Source: JAAYJR01 sp964611525
GTDB taxonomy: Bacteria; Bacteroidota; Bacteroidia; Bacteroidales; Prolixibacteraceae
NCBI GenBank assembly: GCA_964611525.1
Contig: CAZTAL010000125.1
Span: 6,612-70,611 of the forward strand
DNA: 64,000 nt
Direction of reading: 5' to 3'
The number at the start of each line of letters is the position of its first letter. Position 1 is the first letter of the stretch. A program made the position numbers and the translations under genes. Of the stretch, positions 16,938 to 25,121 are shown one piece after another. The notes beneath the pieces were generated by a model, which was not told the origin of the DNA, ran no database searches, and saw only the letters and a list, made by a program, of their open reading frames with translations.

Positions 16938-18986
16938 ATGAATAAGCTCGACAAAATAGACCAAATTGCAGCAAAGGCTTTTGAAGGCTATGTTGTAAAA
17001 AAGGATTTACTGGATCAATTCCGTAAGCAATTTCCGGTTCCCACTTATGTCATTGAGTTTTTATTGGGTAGGTATTGTGCTACTAATGATCCGGAGGAAA
17101 TAGCAGAGGGCATTGAAATTGTAAAGCGTCAACTACAAAACAGAACAGTAAGAACAGGAGAAGAAGAATATTTTAAATCAAAAGCACGACAGGAAGGGAC
17201 AATTAAAATAATTGATATCATCACCGCTCGGTTGGATTCCAGGTCAGATTCATATATTGCACAAATACCAAGCCTGTTACTAAATGATGTGCGTATCAGT
17301 GAACAATTGGTTACGGAAAACGACAGGATGTTAACGGGTGGATTTTATGCAGAAATAGAAATTGAATATGATGCTGCCATTGCACAAGAAAACAGAGGTA
17401 GACCATTCGGTGTTAATTCTATTAGGCCCATACAGCTTTCAAAACGAAATGTGTTGGATGCCCTTTATCAGGGAAGAGAACATTTTACGCTGGAAGAGTG
17501 GAAAGATTTTTTGATTCGTAGTGTTGGTATGGAATCTTCGGCTCTCACTGAAAGGGCTCAGAATGCATTATTTGTTAGAATGATTCCATTCCTGGAACGG
17601 AACTACAATATGATTGAACTAGGACCCAGAGGAACGGGGAAAAGTCATTTGTATCAGCAGATTTCACCTTACTCTCATCTTGTATCAGGAGGGAAAACTA
17701 CTGTTTCAAAAATGTTTGTAAACCTGGCTTCAGGTGAACGGGGGTTAGTGTGCAAATATGATGTTGTTTGCTTTGATGAAATATCAGGGATATCATTTGA
17801 TCAGAAAGATGGTGTCAATATCATGAAGGGTTATATGGAAAGCGGTGAATTTAGTCGGGGGAAAGAACCAATTCGGGCAGATGGAAGCATGGTTATGGTT
17901 GGTAATTTCGATGTGGATGTAGAACATCAACAGCGTATTAGTCACCTTTTTGGCCCTATGCCAAAGGAGATGAGGGATGATACGGCTTTTATGGATCGCA
18001 TTCATGCTTATACTCCAGGCTGGGATTTCCCAAAGTTGAATAAAAGCTATTTCACACAACATTTTGGATTGGTTAGTGATTTTATGGCGGAATGTTGGAC
18101 AAAATTGCGTGACATCAGTAAAATTTCGCAGGTTTTGCCACGAGTAGATTTTGGAGGAGCTTTAAGTGGTCGTGATACTGCTGCTGTTCAAAAAACAATG
18201 AATGGATTAATTAAACTGATGCAACCAAATCCTGAAGACCCTGTTTCTGATGAATTACTGGAATGGGCAGTAAAAATAGCACTGGAATACAGAAGGCGTG
18301 TAAAGGAACAACAGAAAAGAGTTGGTTCCGCCGAATTCAGGAATACTCATTTCAGCTATCGCATCGGAGAAGAAGGTATTGAAACTTTTGTAAATACGCC
18401 TGAATTGCACAGTGAGCAGACTATAGCAGAAGACCCTTTACCTCCCGGTCAAATTTGGGCGTTGGGTGCTGGAGATTCAGATGAAGCTGCCGGATTATAT
18501 AAAGTTGAAGTTAATATAGGGCCTGGTAATGGAGTAAAAGTTTTAAATCGTCCGATTCCTCCACCATTTTCTGAAAGTGTGCGTTATGCAGAACAAAATT
18601 TATATAGCAAATACAAAGAATTGGTAGGTGATAGAGATCCTCGTGCACATGAGTTTTCTGTTCAGCTTCGTTCATTTGATAAAGCGAGGAGTGGAGCCGG
18701 CATTGGAATGCCTGTACTTGTTGCTCTTTGTAGTTCTATGATTGAAAAAAATATTAAAGGTGGACTTGCAGTTATTGGTTCACTTAATTTAGGTGGTTCG
18801 CTTGACCTGGTTTATAATGCAGTTACATTGGCCGAAGTTGCTATTGAGAAAGGGGCCAAAACTTTGCTGATACCAATTAATGCCCGACGACAATTAAACG
18901 ACCTGTCTGATGAGATGATCGCCAAAATAAATATCCAATTTTATACTGACCTAAAAGATTGTTTATTAAAAGCTTTAGTAGAATAA
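16938..18986 (+). CDS. brxL: BREX Lon-like AAA+ protein BrxL
   Basis: The 682-residue protein begins MNKLDKIDQIAAKAFEGYVV; the ATG at 16938 lies one base after the pglZ stop and is preferred over an overlapping TTG. Walker A is LGPRGTGKS near residue 230 and Walker B VVCFDEISG near 277. The C-terminal Lon-like domain has DKARSGAGIGMPVLVALCSS near 580-600. BrxL is a ring-forming AAA+ DNA-binding protein used for phage restriction. Among BREX types it is diagnostic of types 1 and 4, and with pglX and brxB present the operon is type 1. Confidence 0.93.
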   Translation: MNKLDKIDQIAAKAFEGYVVKKDLLDQFRKQFPVPTYVIEFLLGRYCATNDPEEIAEGIEIVKRQLQNRTVRTGEEEYFKSKARQEGTIKIIDIITARLDSRSDSYIAQIPSLLLNDVRISEQLVTENDRMLTGGFYAEIEIEYDAAIAQENRGRPFGVNSIRPIQLSKRNVLDALYQGREHFTLEEWKDFLIRSVGMESSALTERAQNALFVRMIPFLERNYNMIELGPRGTGKSHLYQQISPYSHLVSGGKTTVSKMFVNLASGERGLVCKYDVVCFDEISGISFDQKDGVNIMKGYMESGEFSRGKEPIRADGSMVMVGNFDVDVEHQQRISHLFGPMPKEMRDDTAFMDRIHAYTPGWDFPKLNKSYFTQHFGLVSDFMAECWTKLRDISKISQVLPRVDFGGALSGRDTAAVQKTMNGLIKLMQPNPEDPVSDELLEWAVKIALEYRRRVKEQQKRVGSAEFRNTHFSYRIGEEGIETFVNTPELHSEQTIAEDPLPPGQIWALGAGDSDEAAGLYKVEVNIGPGNGVKVLNRPIPPPFSESVRYAEQNLYSKYKELVGDRDPRAHEFSVQLRSFDKARSGAGIGMPVLVALCSSMIEKNIKGGLAVIGSLNLGGSLDLVYNAVTLAEVAIEKGAKTLLIPINARRQLNDLSDEMIAKINIQFYTDLKDCLLKALVE

Positions 18987-18988
18987 TT

Positions 18989-19645
18989 ATGCCAATTCAA
19001 ACTTTTACCGTCAAATACAGTCATGGCCATTTTATTGATGTTAATACCAAGCAGCGAATTATACCTGTACAGGGAGTGGAATATGTTATCACTGCGGAAA
19101 AAGAGGCTTTTATAAAGGAAGATCCAAAATTGTCCCCTATAAAACCTTTATCTGAAACAGCAAAAAAGAATTGGGTTTTAAGAAAGTACGGGCAAGATAA
19201 TTATGAAAAAATTTTAAGTGCAGGAGATAGACTGTTTTTTAGAGTTGGTAACTCCAAAATGATTCACGGTGATGAAAGTCGGCAGTATATTTTTATGTGC
19301 AAACTTAATGAAGACTTGTATTTGTATTGTAATCCTGGTATGGAAAAGAGTGTCCCCAAAAATTGGCGTTTTGTTGACTGCGTTTGTGAGTTGGATGGGT
19401 GTATTCAAGGTGGCCTAACATTGACTGAAAAAATTACGGCAGAATCCATTAACAAATTATTCTCGCAAACAGTTATGTTTTTTTTCAATATGCAAAGATC
19501 GGGTAGCACTAATGTTTATGATACTTTTTTTCTCTTTTCCCCAGATTTGGAAATTACATTTTCAGGAATGCTATCAAAACGTTATTACAGTTTGGGAAAT
19601 TTACGGAGCGATTTTGCCAAAAAATTCAGGAAAAAACCTGAATAA
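18989..19645 (+). CDS. Uncharacterised last gene of the BREX operon
   Basis: The 218-residue soluble protein begins MPIQTFTVKYSHGHFIDVNT. Its ATG lies two bases after the brxL stop, so the two are almost certainly co-transcribed and translationally linked. It is beta-rich and aromatic, with the segment FRVGNSKMIHGDESRQYIFM near the middle, two adjacent cysteines in FVDCVCELDGC (about 125-135), and a basic end KKFRKKPE. I recognise no family. It is not one of the standard type 1 BREX proteins. Its position suggests a BREX accessory or modulator. Confidence 0.75.
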   Translation: MPIQTFTVKYSHGHFIDVNTKQRIIPVQGVEYVITAEKEAFIKEDPKLSPIKPLSETAKKNWVLRKYGQDNYEKILSAGDRLFFRVGNSKMIHGDESRQYIFMCKLNEDLYLYCNPGMEKSVPKNWRFVDCVCELDGCIQGGLTLTEKITAESINKLFSQTVMFFFNMQRSGSTNVYDTFFLFSPDLEITFSGMLSKRYYSLGNLRSDFAKKFRKKPE

Positions 19646-19651
19646 CAAAAA

Positions 19652-19677
19652 AACCTGCCAAAAGGGATTGACAGGTT
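19652..19677 (-). terminator. Terminator of the minus-strand replication module
   Basis: On the minus strand AACCTG (19677-19672) pairs with CAGGTT (19657-19652) and is followed by seven T residues. It faces the end of the primase-like gene at 19748 and lies just past the end of the plus-strand BREX operon, where the two transcripts converge. Confidence 0.6.
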
Positions 19678-19702
19678 CTCAAAAATAAATTTATAAACTT
19701 TC

Positions 19703-19742
19703 ATGTCCGTCCGTCCATTTCCTATATTATCTGGACGGACAT
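19703..19742. repeat. GTCC-repeat hairpin
   Basis: ATGTCCGTCC (19703-19712) is the perfect reverse complement of GGACGGACAT (19733-19742), with a 20-base loop and one further GTCC unit after the left arm. Its architecture resembles the ATCC-repeat hairpin at 3331-3372. It lies between the convergent BREX operon and primase-like gene and may act as a transcription block. Confidence 0.6.
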
Positions 19743-19747
19743 CATAA

Positions 19748-21514
19748 TTACATTCCTTTCACCCAATCACCTACACTAGACTTGCCTACTTTATAGCCTT
19801 CTTTGTTAAGTATATCTGTAATATTTCGGATTGAATAATTTTCTGTTTTTAATTGAACTGCTCTTTCGCGCATTTCATTTTTATTAGTTGGTATTGCCAG
19901 ATCTTCAAATGGCACCCTGCAATTCAGGTTTTCAAACAACATATATTCACTGAATCTTGTAACGATGCTATGCGATTTAAATTCCTCCGGCAGATAGTTG
20001 CCCTTTACAATGCATAAATGCCTGATATCTGCAAATTTTGGATCTTTCCTAATTTCAATCATTAAACGCATTTTCGCTTCAAATCCCTGTGAGCCGATAG
20101 CATTGTTTTTACTGGGAATACCATGTTCTGTTCGTTTGCCAGTATGGTGTAAAAATATAATCAGCAAATTATGCTTTATTGCCAGCCCACGAAATTCGTT
20201 TAAAAACCCACGAACTATGTTATTCGCATTTAATTCGCCTGAATATAGGTCAGCAAAAGCATCGATTATAATTAAATCAACCGGGTTTTCGGTAACTTCT
20301 TTTTTCAGGTTGACAAGTAAATCATCAATTTCAAAAATGAATTTGAGTCTTTCTGTCCTTTCCAAATGATCCGGTACGCCAAACTGAATTTTCAAAAGTT
20401 TATTGATTGATGCTTCATCGTCTTCGGTACTTACATAAATCACGCGGTTATGTGTTGCATTAATTTTATTACCAACGAAATACTTCTCGCCATAAGCTAC
20501 TTGAAAGGCCATTTGACGTAAATATGTACTTTTCCCTAAATCACTCGATCCTACAACAGCTACAATACCGACTTTTGGAAATATAGGCTCAATAAGTGAG
20601 GGTATTTCATTGGCTTCTGTTTCAAATAGTTTTCTTGCAGTAATGAAAGGACTTGTTGCAGTACTTTCTTCATATTTCGGAATCGATGTAATCGTTGGAA
20701 TAGAATAACCATGTGAATAGCTTCCAAAATCATTAAAATTCTTGTAAGCACTGTCTATTGTGCTTTTCATCTCTTTCTTGGGCAAATCATATTTTAGTAT
20801 CATTCCACTCTCGGCAGTATATTTATCGATACCCATCCGATTGCAATTATTCGCCAATAGATGTATAAAATTATTTCTGTTTCCTTTATAATACGATTCT
20901 TTTTGCTTTGTAAATTGAACTGCACGTTCAAATAGAGCATCTGTCGAAATTGGTTTTGAAAATTCCGGCACCTCAGTAACCGTTATATGAAATTGACCAC
21001 AGTCCTCATTTATATACATGTCCGGATCCCAGGAAACGAAACATGCTCTTGAAATATCTTTACCTGAAGTATCAATTTTAACTTCTAATTTTCTTTCAAA
21101 AAATTCAACTACATTATTAAATACCTGCTCGTGATTTTTAGCAGAAGCATCTGTATAAATTAAAATTTTAACACCTTTGCCACTTGGGCTTAAAAAAGCT
21201 GCCATTACACAATCGAACTGCGATGCTTTATTGCGAATTATTTTGGTATTATCCCCTATTTTATCGATGTCTAGAACCATTATTTTACTATAGTCAATTA
21301 AATTATCAGATTTTCTTCCTTCCTTAAATATTCCTGATGGTGTAAAATGGGGAAGGCTTCTTTTTGCCTTCCCATATTCATCATCCCCTAAACTCCGCAA
21401 CATAAGAATTCTCTCCTTATAAGCCTCTGTTTTAATAGCTTCCAATATTTCTGACAGTTTTACGTTTTCTCCTTTATCTCCAAAATTTCTATAAAAACTA
21501 ACTCTTTTCTCCAT
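19748..21514 (-). CDS. BT4734/VirE-N domain protein with RecA-like ATPase (element primase/helicase-like)
   Basis: The 588-residue protein starts at the ATG preceded by GAGGAG (21514), not at the overlapping TTG. The N-terminal part (about 1-160) with SLPHFTPSGIF and IMVLDIDK is the BT4734-like VirE-N domain, related to bifunctional primase-polymerase folds. A middle helical part resembles primase C-terminal domains. From about 300 there is an AAA_25/RepA-like ATPase with a Walker A GSSDLGKST and a Walker B VDLIIIDAFADLY. The final 45 residues look like a helix-turn-helix. This layout is common next to integrases of Bacteroidetes elements and probably supports replication or mobilisation. Confidence 0.75.
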   Translation of the reverse strand: MEKRVSFYRNFGDKGENVKLSEILEAIKTEAYKERILMLRSLGDDEYGKAKRSLPHFTPSGIFKEGRKSDNLIDYSKIMVLDIDKIGDNTKIIRNKASQFDCVMAAFLSPSGKGVKILIYTDASAKNHEQVFNNVVEFFERKLEVKIDTSGKDISRACFVSWDPDMYINEDCGQFHITVTEVPEFSKPISTDALFERAVQFTKQKESYYKGNRNNFIHLLANNCNRMGIDKYTAESGMILKYDLPKKEMKSTIDSAYKNFNDFGSYSHGYSIPTITSIPKYEESTATSPFITARKLFETEANEIPSLIEPIFPKVGIVAVVGSSDLGKSTYLRQMAFQVAYGEKYFVGNKINATHNRVIYVSTEDDEASINKLLKIQFGVPDHLERTERLKFIFEIDDLLVNLKKEVTENPVDLIIIDAFADLYSGELNANNIVRGFLNEFRGLAIKHNLLIIFLHHTGKRTEHGIPSKNNAIGSQGFEAKMRLMIEIRKDPKFADIRHLCIVKGNYLPEEFKSHSIVTRFSEYMLFENLNCRVPFEDLAIPTNKNEMRERAVQLKTENYSIRNITDILNKEGYKVGKSSVGDWVKGM

Positions 21515-21803
21515 CTTTATTCTCCTCAAGTTTAGATTTATAATAATACTTGCTTAAAAACAGCTCACGCGCTTCGCGTGTGTACCATATTTTATTACCT
21601 ATCTGTACAAAACCAATTAATCCTTTAGCTCGCCATTCAGCGAGTGTCCTATTACTTACTTTCCAGTTGCATATAATATCCGCATTATCCCATAACTCTT
21701 GCTCTGGCTTAATAATTGCCTTCAATTCTTTAACATCATCAGTTATGTTAACTAACAATTCATTCATCTTGGAAAATTTCCAATACCAGTCGTAATTTTG
21801 CAT
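21498..21803 (-). CDS. Helix-turn-helix protein, excisionase-like
   Basis: The 101-residue protein starts at an ATG preceded by AGGAGGT (21803); a longer frame with an upstream ATG would overlap the previous gene. Residues 45-90 contain an HTH of the excisionase type: WDNADIICNWKVSNRTLAEW, then a turn and FVQIGNKIWYTREA, the wing typical of MerR-like binding proteins. The end overlaps the start of the primase-like gene by 17 bp. It probably regulates the element or assists excision. Confidence 0.7.
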   Translation of the reverse strand: MQNYDWYWKFSKMNELLVNITDDVKELKAIIKPEQELWDNADIICNWKVSNRTLAEWRAKGLIGFVQIGNKIWYTREARELFLSKYYYKSKLEENKDGEKS

Positions 21804-21804
21804 T

Positions 21805-22071
21805 TTACCTCCTCTTAATTTTTCCATTGTTTAATGCTTCGATAATCTCATTATACTTGTAAAACCAAGTATTCCCCAGCTTATATGCTGGCAGAGCCCT
21901 ACTGATCCTCATTGACTGCAATGTTGAATCAGAAATATTCAGTAACTCCCGCACATCGGCGGATCTCATCCATTTAGGGGTATTCTTTTCCTTCCCCGCT
22001 AACAGTTTGTTAATTTTTTCATCAAACTGCTCCCAGAATTCATCTGGGTCAAAAATTAAAATGTTTCTCAT
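21805..22071 (-). CDS. Helix-turn-helix protein, excisionase-like, first gene of the module
   Basis: The 88-residue protein has an HTH_17-type domain: KWMRSADVRELLNISDSTLQ followed by AYKLGNTWFYKYNEI. Such pairs of small HTH genes between integrase and primase-like genes are usual in Bacteroidetes elements and act as excisionases or regulators. It ends one base before the next HTH gene starts. A perfect palindrome that overlaps its predicted -7 box lies 20 bp upstream and may be its own operator. Confidence 0.7.
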   Translation of the reverse strand: MRNILIFDPDEFWEQFDEKINKLLAGKEKNTPKWMRSADVRELLNISDSTLQSMRISRALPAYKLGNTWFYKYNEIIEALNNGKIKRR

Positions 22072-22090
22072 TATTAAAAAATTTTAAAAA

Positions 22091-22112
22091 TTATTGTACA
22101 AAAGTACAATAA
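22091..22112 (-). promoter_or_regulatory. Palindromic operator overlapping the -7 box of the HTH gene
   Basis: TTATTGTAC (22091-22099) and GTACAATAA (22104-22112) form a perfect 9-bp inverted repeat around AAAA. On the minus strand its centre reads TACTTTTG (22106-22099), a perfect match to the -7 consensus TAnnTTTG. The start codon of the HTH gene at 22071 is 20 bp away. A regulator bound to the palindrome would block this promoter. Confidence 0.55.
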
Positions 22113-22118
22113 CTCGAA

Positions 22119-22142
22119 CTCGGATATTAGTAAAAATCCGAG
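22119..22142. repeat. Inverted repeat upstream of the operator
   Basis: CTCGGAT (22119-22125) pairs with ATCCGAG (22136-22142) over a 10-base loop. It lies between the end of the gene at 22207 and the HTH promoter. It has no T-tract on either side, so it could be a weak terminator, a second binding site or neither. Confidence 0.4.
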
Positions 22143-22206
22143 CATTATGTTGATAATTAACTAAAATTGAGATGATTAAAAAAGAATTGAAATAATATTT
22201 TCTGAG

Positions 22207-23064
22207 CTAATATTCGTATTCATTATTGTATACAAGGTCATAAACATATGAAGCTATATTTTCCACATAAGTATAGTCCTTATTTTTTGTTTTACTTGCT
22301 TTTATTAACTGATTGGGGGTATAATAGTCTTTATCTTTTGGTTTAAATCGGTCAGCTACAATTTCCCAAACTCCACCCCATAAATATTTTCCAAAACACT
22401 TCTTTTTGTTAATGGAGCGAACAAAAAGGACCAAAGAATATATATCATCTCTCCAAATAACTTTATTTTCAATTTTTCTTCCTGAAAAGATATCAATAAA
22501 AATATCAGGAGATGTCTCTTCATTTAACATTCCGCCTGCCATAAGTTCTTGATATAGTTTTATAAATTGTTCATCAGTTAAGTTTAAATAGAAATTTTGA
22601 GGTAATGCTTTTTTACGATGAATTTTATTAGTTGAGGATCGATATGGGGGAATTAAATTATTAATAGTTTTATCCAAAAAACTTAAGATAAATAGATATG
22701 TATCAAATTTTATTTCAATTGCTTCAGTAAAAGCTGTTGGAAATTCCTTTTCGGAAATTTTAAAAAGTTCAAAATCAAGTTTCTTATGAGGATCATTAAA
22801 ATCTATATGAAATTCCCTATTAAAATTATGTGATATCTTTAATCGATAATTATACAGCTCTCGGTGCACAAATGGTATACTTTCTTTATAATTTTCAATA
22901 TTACGATTGCATTCACCAATAAAATGAGAACATCTTAATTCTAGTTCGGATTCATAATCATTTAATGGAATTTCATTAACAAATAGATTGCCATCATCAA
23001 GCTGATTTATTTCTATTTTTTGTGATAATAATTCACGAAGGTTATAATAATTATCATGTTCCAT
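22207..23064 (-). CDS. Uncharacterised protein of the integrative element
   Basis: The 285-residue soluble protein begins MEHDNYYNLRELLSQKIEIN. It has a helical middle with FVHRELYNYRLKISHNFN and a C-terminal segment (about 185-285) in which LYQELMAGGMLNEETSPDIF and an isolated GRK/W pattern resemble the ends of regulatory proteins near Bacteroidetes integrases. I considered RteC, but no decisive motif supports it. It is strongly AT-rich and follows the integrase in the same orientation. Its function is unknown, with regulation of the element a plausible guess. Confidence 0.6.
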   Translation of the reverse strand: MEHDNYYNLRELLSQKIEINQLDDGNLFVNEIPLNDYESELELRCSHFIGECNRNIENYKESIPFVHRELYNYRLKISHNFNREFHIDFNDPHKKLDFELFKISEKEFPTAFTEAIEIKFDTYLFILSFLDKTINNLIPPYRSSTNKIHRKKALPQNFYLNLTDEQFIKLYQELMAGGMLNEETSPDIFIDIFSGRKIENKVIWRDDIYSLVLFVRSINKKKCFGKYLWGGVWEIVADRFKPKDKDYYTPNQLIKASKTKNKDYTYVENIASYVYDLVYNNEYEY

Positions 23065-23103
23065 TGGTTTCTATCTTAATTAAAAATTAAAGAATCTTTT
23101 CAG

Positions 23104-23311
23104 TAGTGTCCACTTAAATTATTTAATAATCTTCTGTGTCCCTTTATTTATAGGGAACTTAGCGTATATGTTCAGCGTGTCGATTTGAATTGAAAAGTGA
23201 TATAAATACATAGTATGATATATTTTAAAGATCCATTACTAATTGATTATTAGTTGTTTGGGAATAGCAATATTTTTTATTCATTTTGTTAACGATTTTT
23301 AATGGACACTA
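23104..23311. repeat. Possible MITE or IS remnant with 9-bp terminal inverted repeats
   Basis: TAGTGTCCA (23104-23112) and TGGACACTA (23303-23311) bound a 208-bp AT-rich non-coding stretch. The match continues inwards as TTAAA after one extra base. No transposase fragment is visible. It occupies much of the 410-bp gap (23065-23475) between the integrase and the gene at 22207, which otherwise shows nothing I can interpret. Confidence 0.4.
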
Positions 23312-23475
23312 ATGGAATCTTTTTGTAAATATCTAATATACTAATTATAACTTAAATTTGACAAAATTCTTCAAATGTTAAATAAATCTTTACCATATAT
23401 AGTATTTAGACGATCTTGAATAGATTATATCGAATAAAAACACTTATTAAGATGAAATAATATATAAAAACAAAA

Positions 23476-24687
23476 TCATCCTATCTTTTTTGATAACTTC
23501 TCCATATCCTCAGATATTTTAGTATCTACGACTTTGCTGTAAATTTGAGTGGTCGACAGGTTCTTGTGGCCTAACATTTTCTGTACGGTTTCAATAGGAA
23601 CCCCATTGGTTAAAGTTACTGTGGTAGCGAAGGTATGTCTTCCTAAATGCATCGTAATGTGTTTATCAATCTCACAAAGCGCAGTCAGCTCTGAAAGATA
23701 TGAATTAAGCTTTTGATTACTCTTCACAGGTAATAGCTGATTATTTATAACACATACAGGGTCATTTTTATATTTATCAATGATAGCCTGGGCAGTTGGT
23801 AAAATTTTAATGCTGGCTCTTACTCCTGTTTTTCCTCTCTCATATATAATCCAGTTCTTTCCATCAATTCCTTTAACCACACTTTCAGGAGTTAATATCT
23901 TCAGATCAGAATATGAGAAACCGGTGTAGCAGACGAATACAAAAATATCCCTGACCTGGTCAAGCCGTTTTATATGTAACTTTTTTGTTTCGATTCGTTT
24001 CAATTCTTCTGCAGTCAGGTAACCTCTTGAAACTTCTTTAAATGCAGTTTTATATCCAAAAAATGGATCTCTTCCCAAATAACCAAGTTCCATAGCATAA
24101 TGCACTACTTTTTTAAGCTGCTTGAGATATTTCATTGTTGTGTTCGTTCCGATTTTATATTCAGTCCGGAGATATATTTCAAACCGCCGGATAAAATTAA
24201 TATCCAGCTTTTCAAGTTCAAGATCATCAGCATTATAAGCCTTCTTTAAAAAATCTCTTAATCTTTCAAGTGTGGTTCCATACTGCCGGACAGTTGTCGC
24301 AGCATACTTTTGATCTTGTTCGAGCTTTACCAGAGAGTTATTTTCCTCAAAAACCTGTAAGATGGTATACTGATTTGATCTGTCACCTTTAAATTTCCTT
24401 CTGAAGCTATCAATAGAAATAGGTTTTCCAGAATCGGATAATTTATTATAATACCTTCCAATATCGGTTCTTAAACCGGATAAGTACTCATTAATAATTT
24501 TCGCTGCTTCATTTCTTCCTCTCACCTTTTGCTGAACAGGATCCCAACTATCTGCATCTGTGTAACGATGAGTTGAATTTTCAAATCGTTCTCCATCAAG
24601 GGTAATTCTTAAATAAACAGGTGCTTTACCGTCCCTTCTGGTCTTGTTCTTTTTCAATTGAAAGCTTACTGTAAAATTCTGAATCAT
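23476..24687 (-). CDS. Tyrosine recombinase / integrase of the element
   Basis: The 403-residue integrase has an arm-binding N-terminus (about 1-90), a SAM-like core-binding domain (about 105-205) and a catalytic domain. Catalytic residues visible are Lys286 in RGKTG, His347-x-x-Arg350 in HLGRH, His374 in LGHKN and Tyr383 in IYSKV. The position of the first catalytic Arg, in CYTGFSYSDL, is Ser258, as in CTnDOT-type IntDOT enzymes. The gene points away from a tRNA-Thr 264 bp upstream, which suggests integration at the tRNA 3' end. It catalyses integration and excision of the island. Confidence 0.88.
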   Translation of the reverse strand: MIQNFTVSFQLKKNKTRRDGKAPVYLRITLDGERFENSTHRYTDADSWDPVQQKVRGRNEAAKIINEYLSGLRTDIGRYYNKLSDSGKPISIDSFRRKFKGDRSNQYTILQVFEENNSLVKLEQDQKYAATTVRQYGTTLERLRDFLKKAYNADDLELEKLDINFIRRFEIYLRTEYKIGTNTTMKYLKQLKKVVHYAMELGYLGRDPFFGYKTAFKEVSRGYLTAEELKRIETKKLHIKRLDQVRDIFVFVCYTGFSYSDLKILTPESVVKGIDGKNWIIYERGKTGVRASIKILPTAQAIIDKYKNDPVCVINNQLLPVKSNQKLNSYLSELTALCEIDKHITMHLGRHTFATTVTLTNGVPIETVQKMLGHKNLSTTQIYSKVVDTKISEDMEKLSKKIG

Positions 24688-24701
24688 AACTAATAAATTT
24701 A

Positions 24702-24839
24702 GGTCTCGATTAATACTACAAAAATACTACCATTTTATCTATTATTAAGGTGCAAAAGAATGCAATCAACTGCAAAGTAATCAATTATTTACAGCTACTG
24801 CCGAGACCTATTTTGACATTTTTCAAACAGGTCTCGATT
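24702..24839. repeat. Three copies of AGGTCTCG near the element end
   Basis: AGGTCTCGATT occurs at 24702-24712 and 24829-24839 in the same direction, and AGGTCTCG occurs inverted at 24802-24809. They lie between the integrase start and the tRNA-Thr, where integrase arm-type sites or the att junction are expected. The core crossover site itself cannot be fixed without the other element end. Confidence 0.4.
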
Positions 24840-24950
24840 GGGACACCTGTAAGGATCAGAATTATGGGTAAAAACAAGGTTCTATCTAAAACAAAAATGC
24901 CTGAAACCATTGATTTCAAGCATATTGAACAATAATAATTGTTATGATTG

Positions 24951-25023
24951 AGCCACTCACGGGACTCGAACCCGCGACCTGCGCTTTACGAGAGCGCTGC
25001 TCTGCCAACTGAGCTAAAGTGGC
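24951..25023 (-). tRNA. tRNA-Thr (CGT)
   Basis: Read on the minus strand the sequence folds into a full cloverleaf. The acceptor stem is GCCACTT/GAGTGGC, the D arm GCTC/GAGC, the anticodon stem GCGCT/AGCGC with loop CTCGTAA, and the T arm GCGGG/CCCGT with loop TTCGAGT. The anticodon CGT reads ACG threonine codons. No CCA is encoded. Its 3' end faces the integrase gene, so it is the probable attachment site of the island. Confidence 0.93.
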
Positions 25024-25121
25024 CTTTATATAATATGAAGCGCGAAATTAATTATTTCAGTTATTATTGCAAGAACAGAAACCTGAATCTATAATTACCA
25101 ATAATATTTGATCACTTAACC

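Noticed and set aside
22207..23064. RteC-type regulator
   Set aside because: The gene lies where a regulator would be expected, but I could not find a decisive RteC motif, so it is left uncharacterised.
24750..24935. A 61-codon plus-strand frame between integrase and tRNA
   Set aside because: It overlaps the AGGTCTCG repeats and has no plausible start or recognisable sequence; it is more likely attachment-site DNA.
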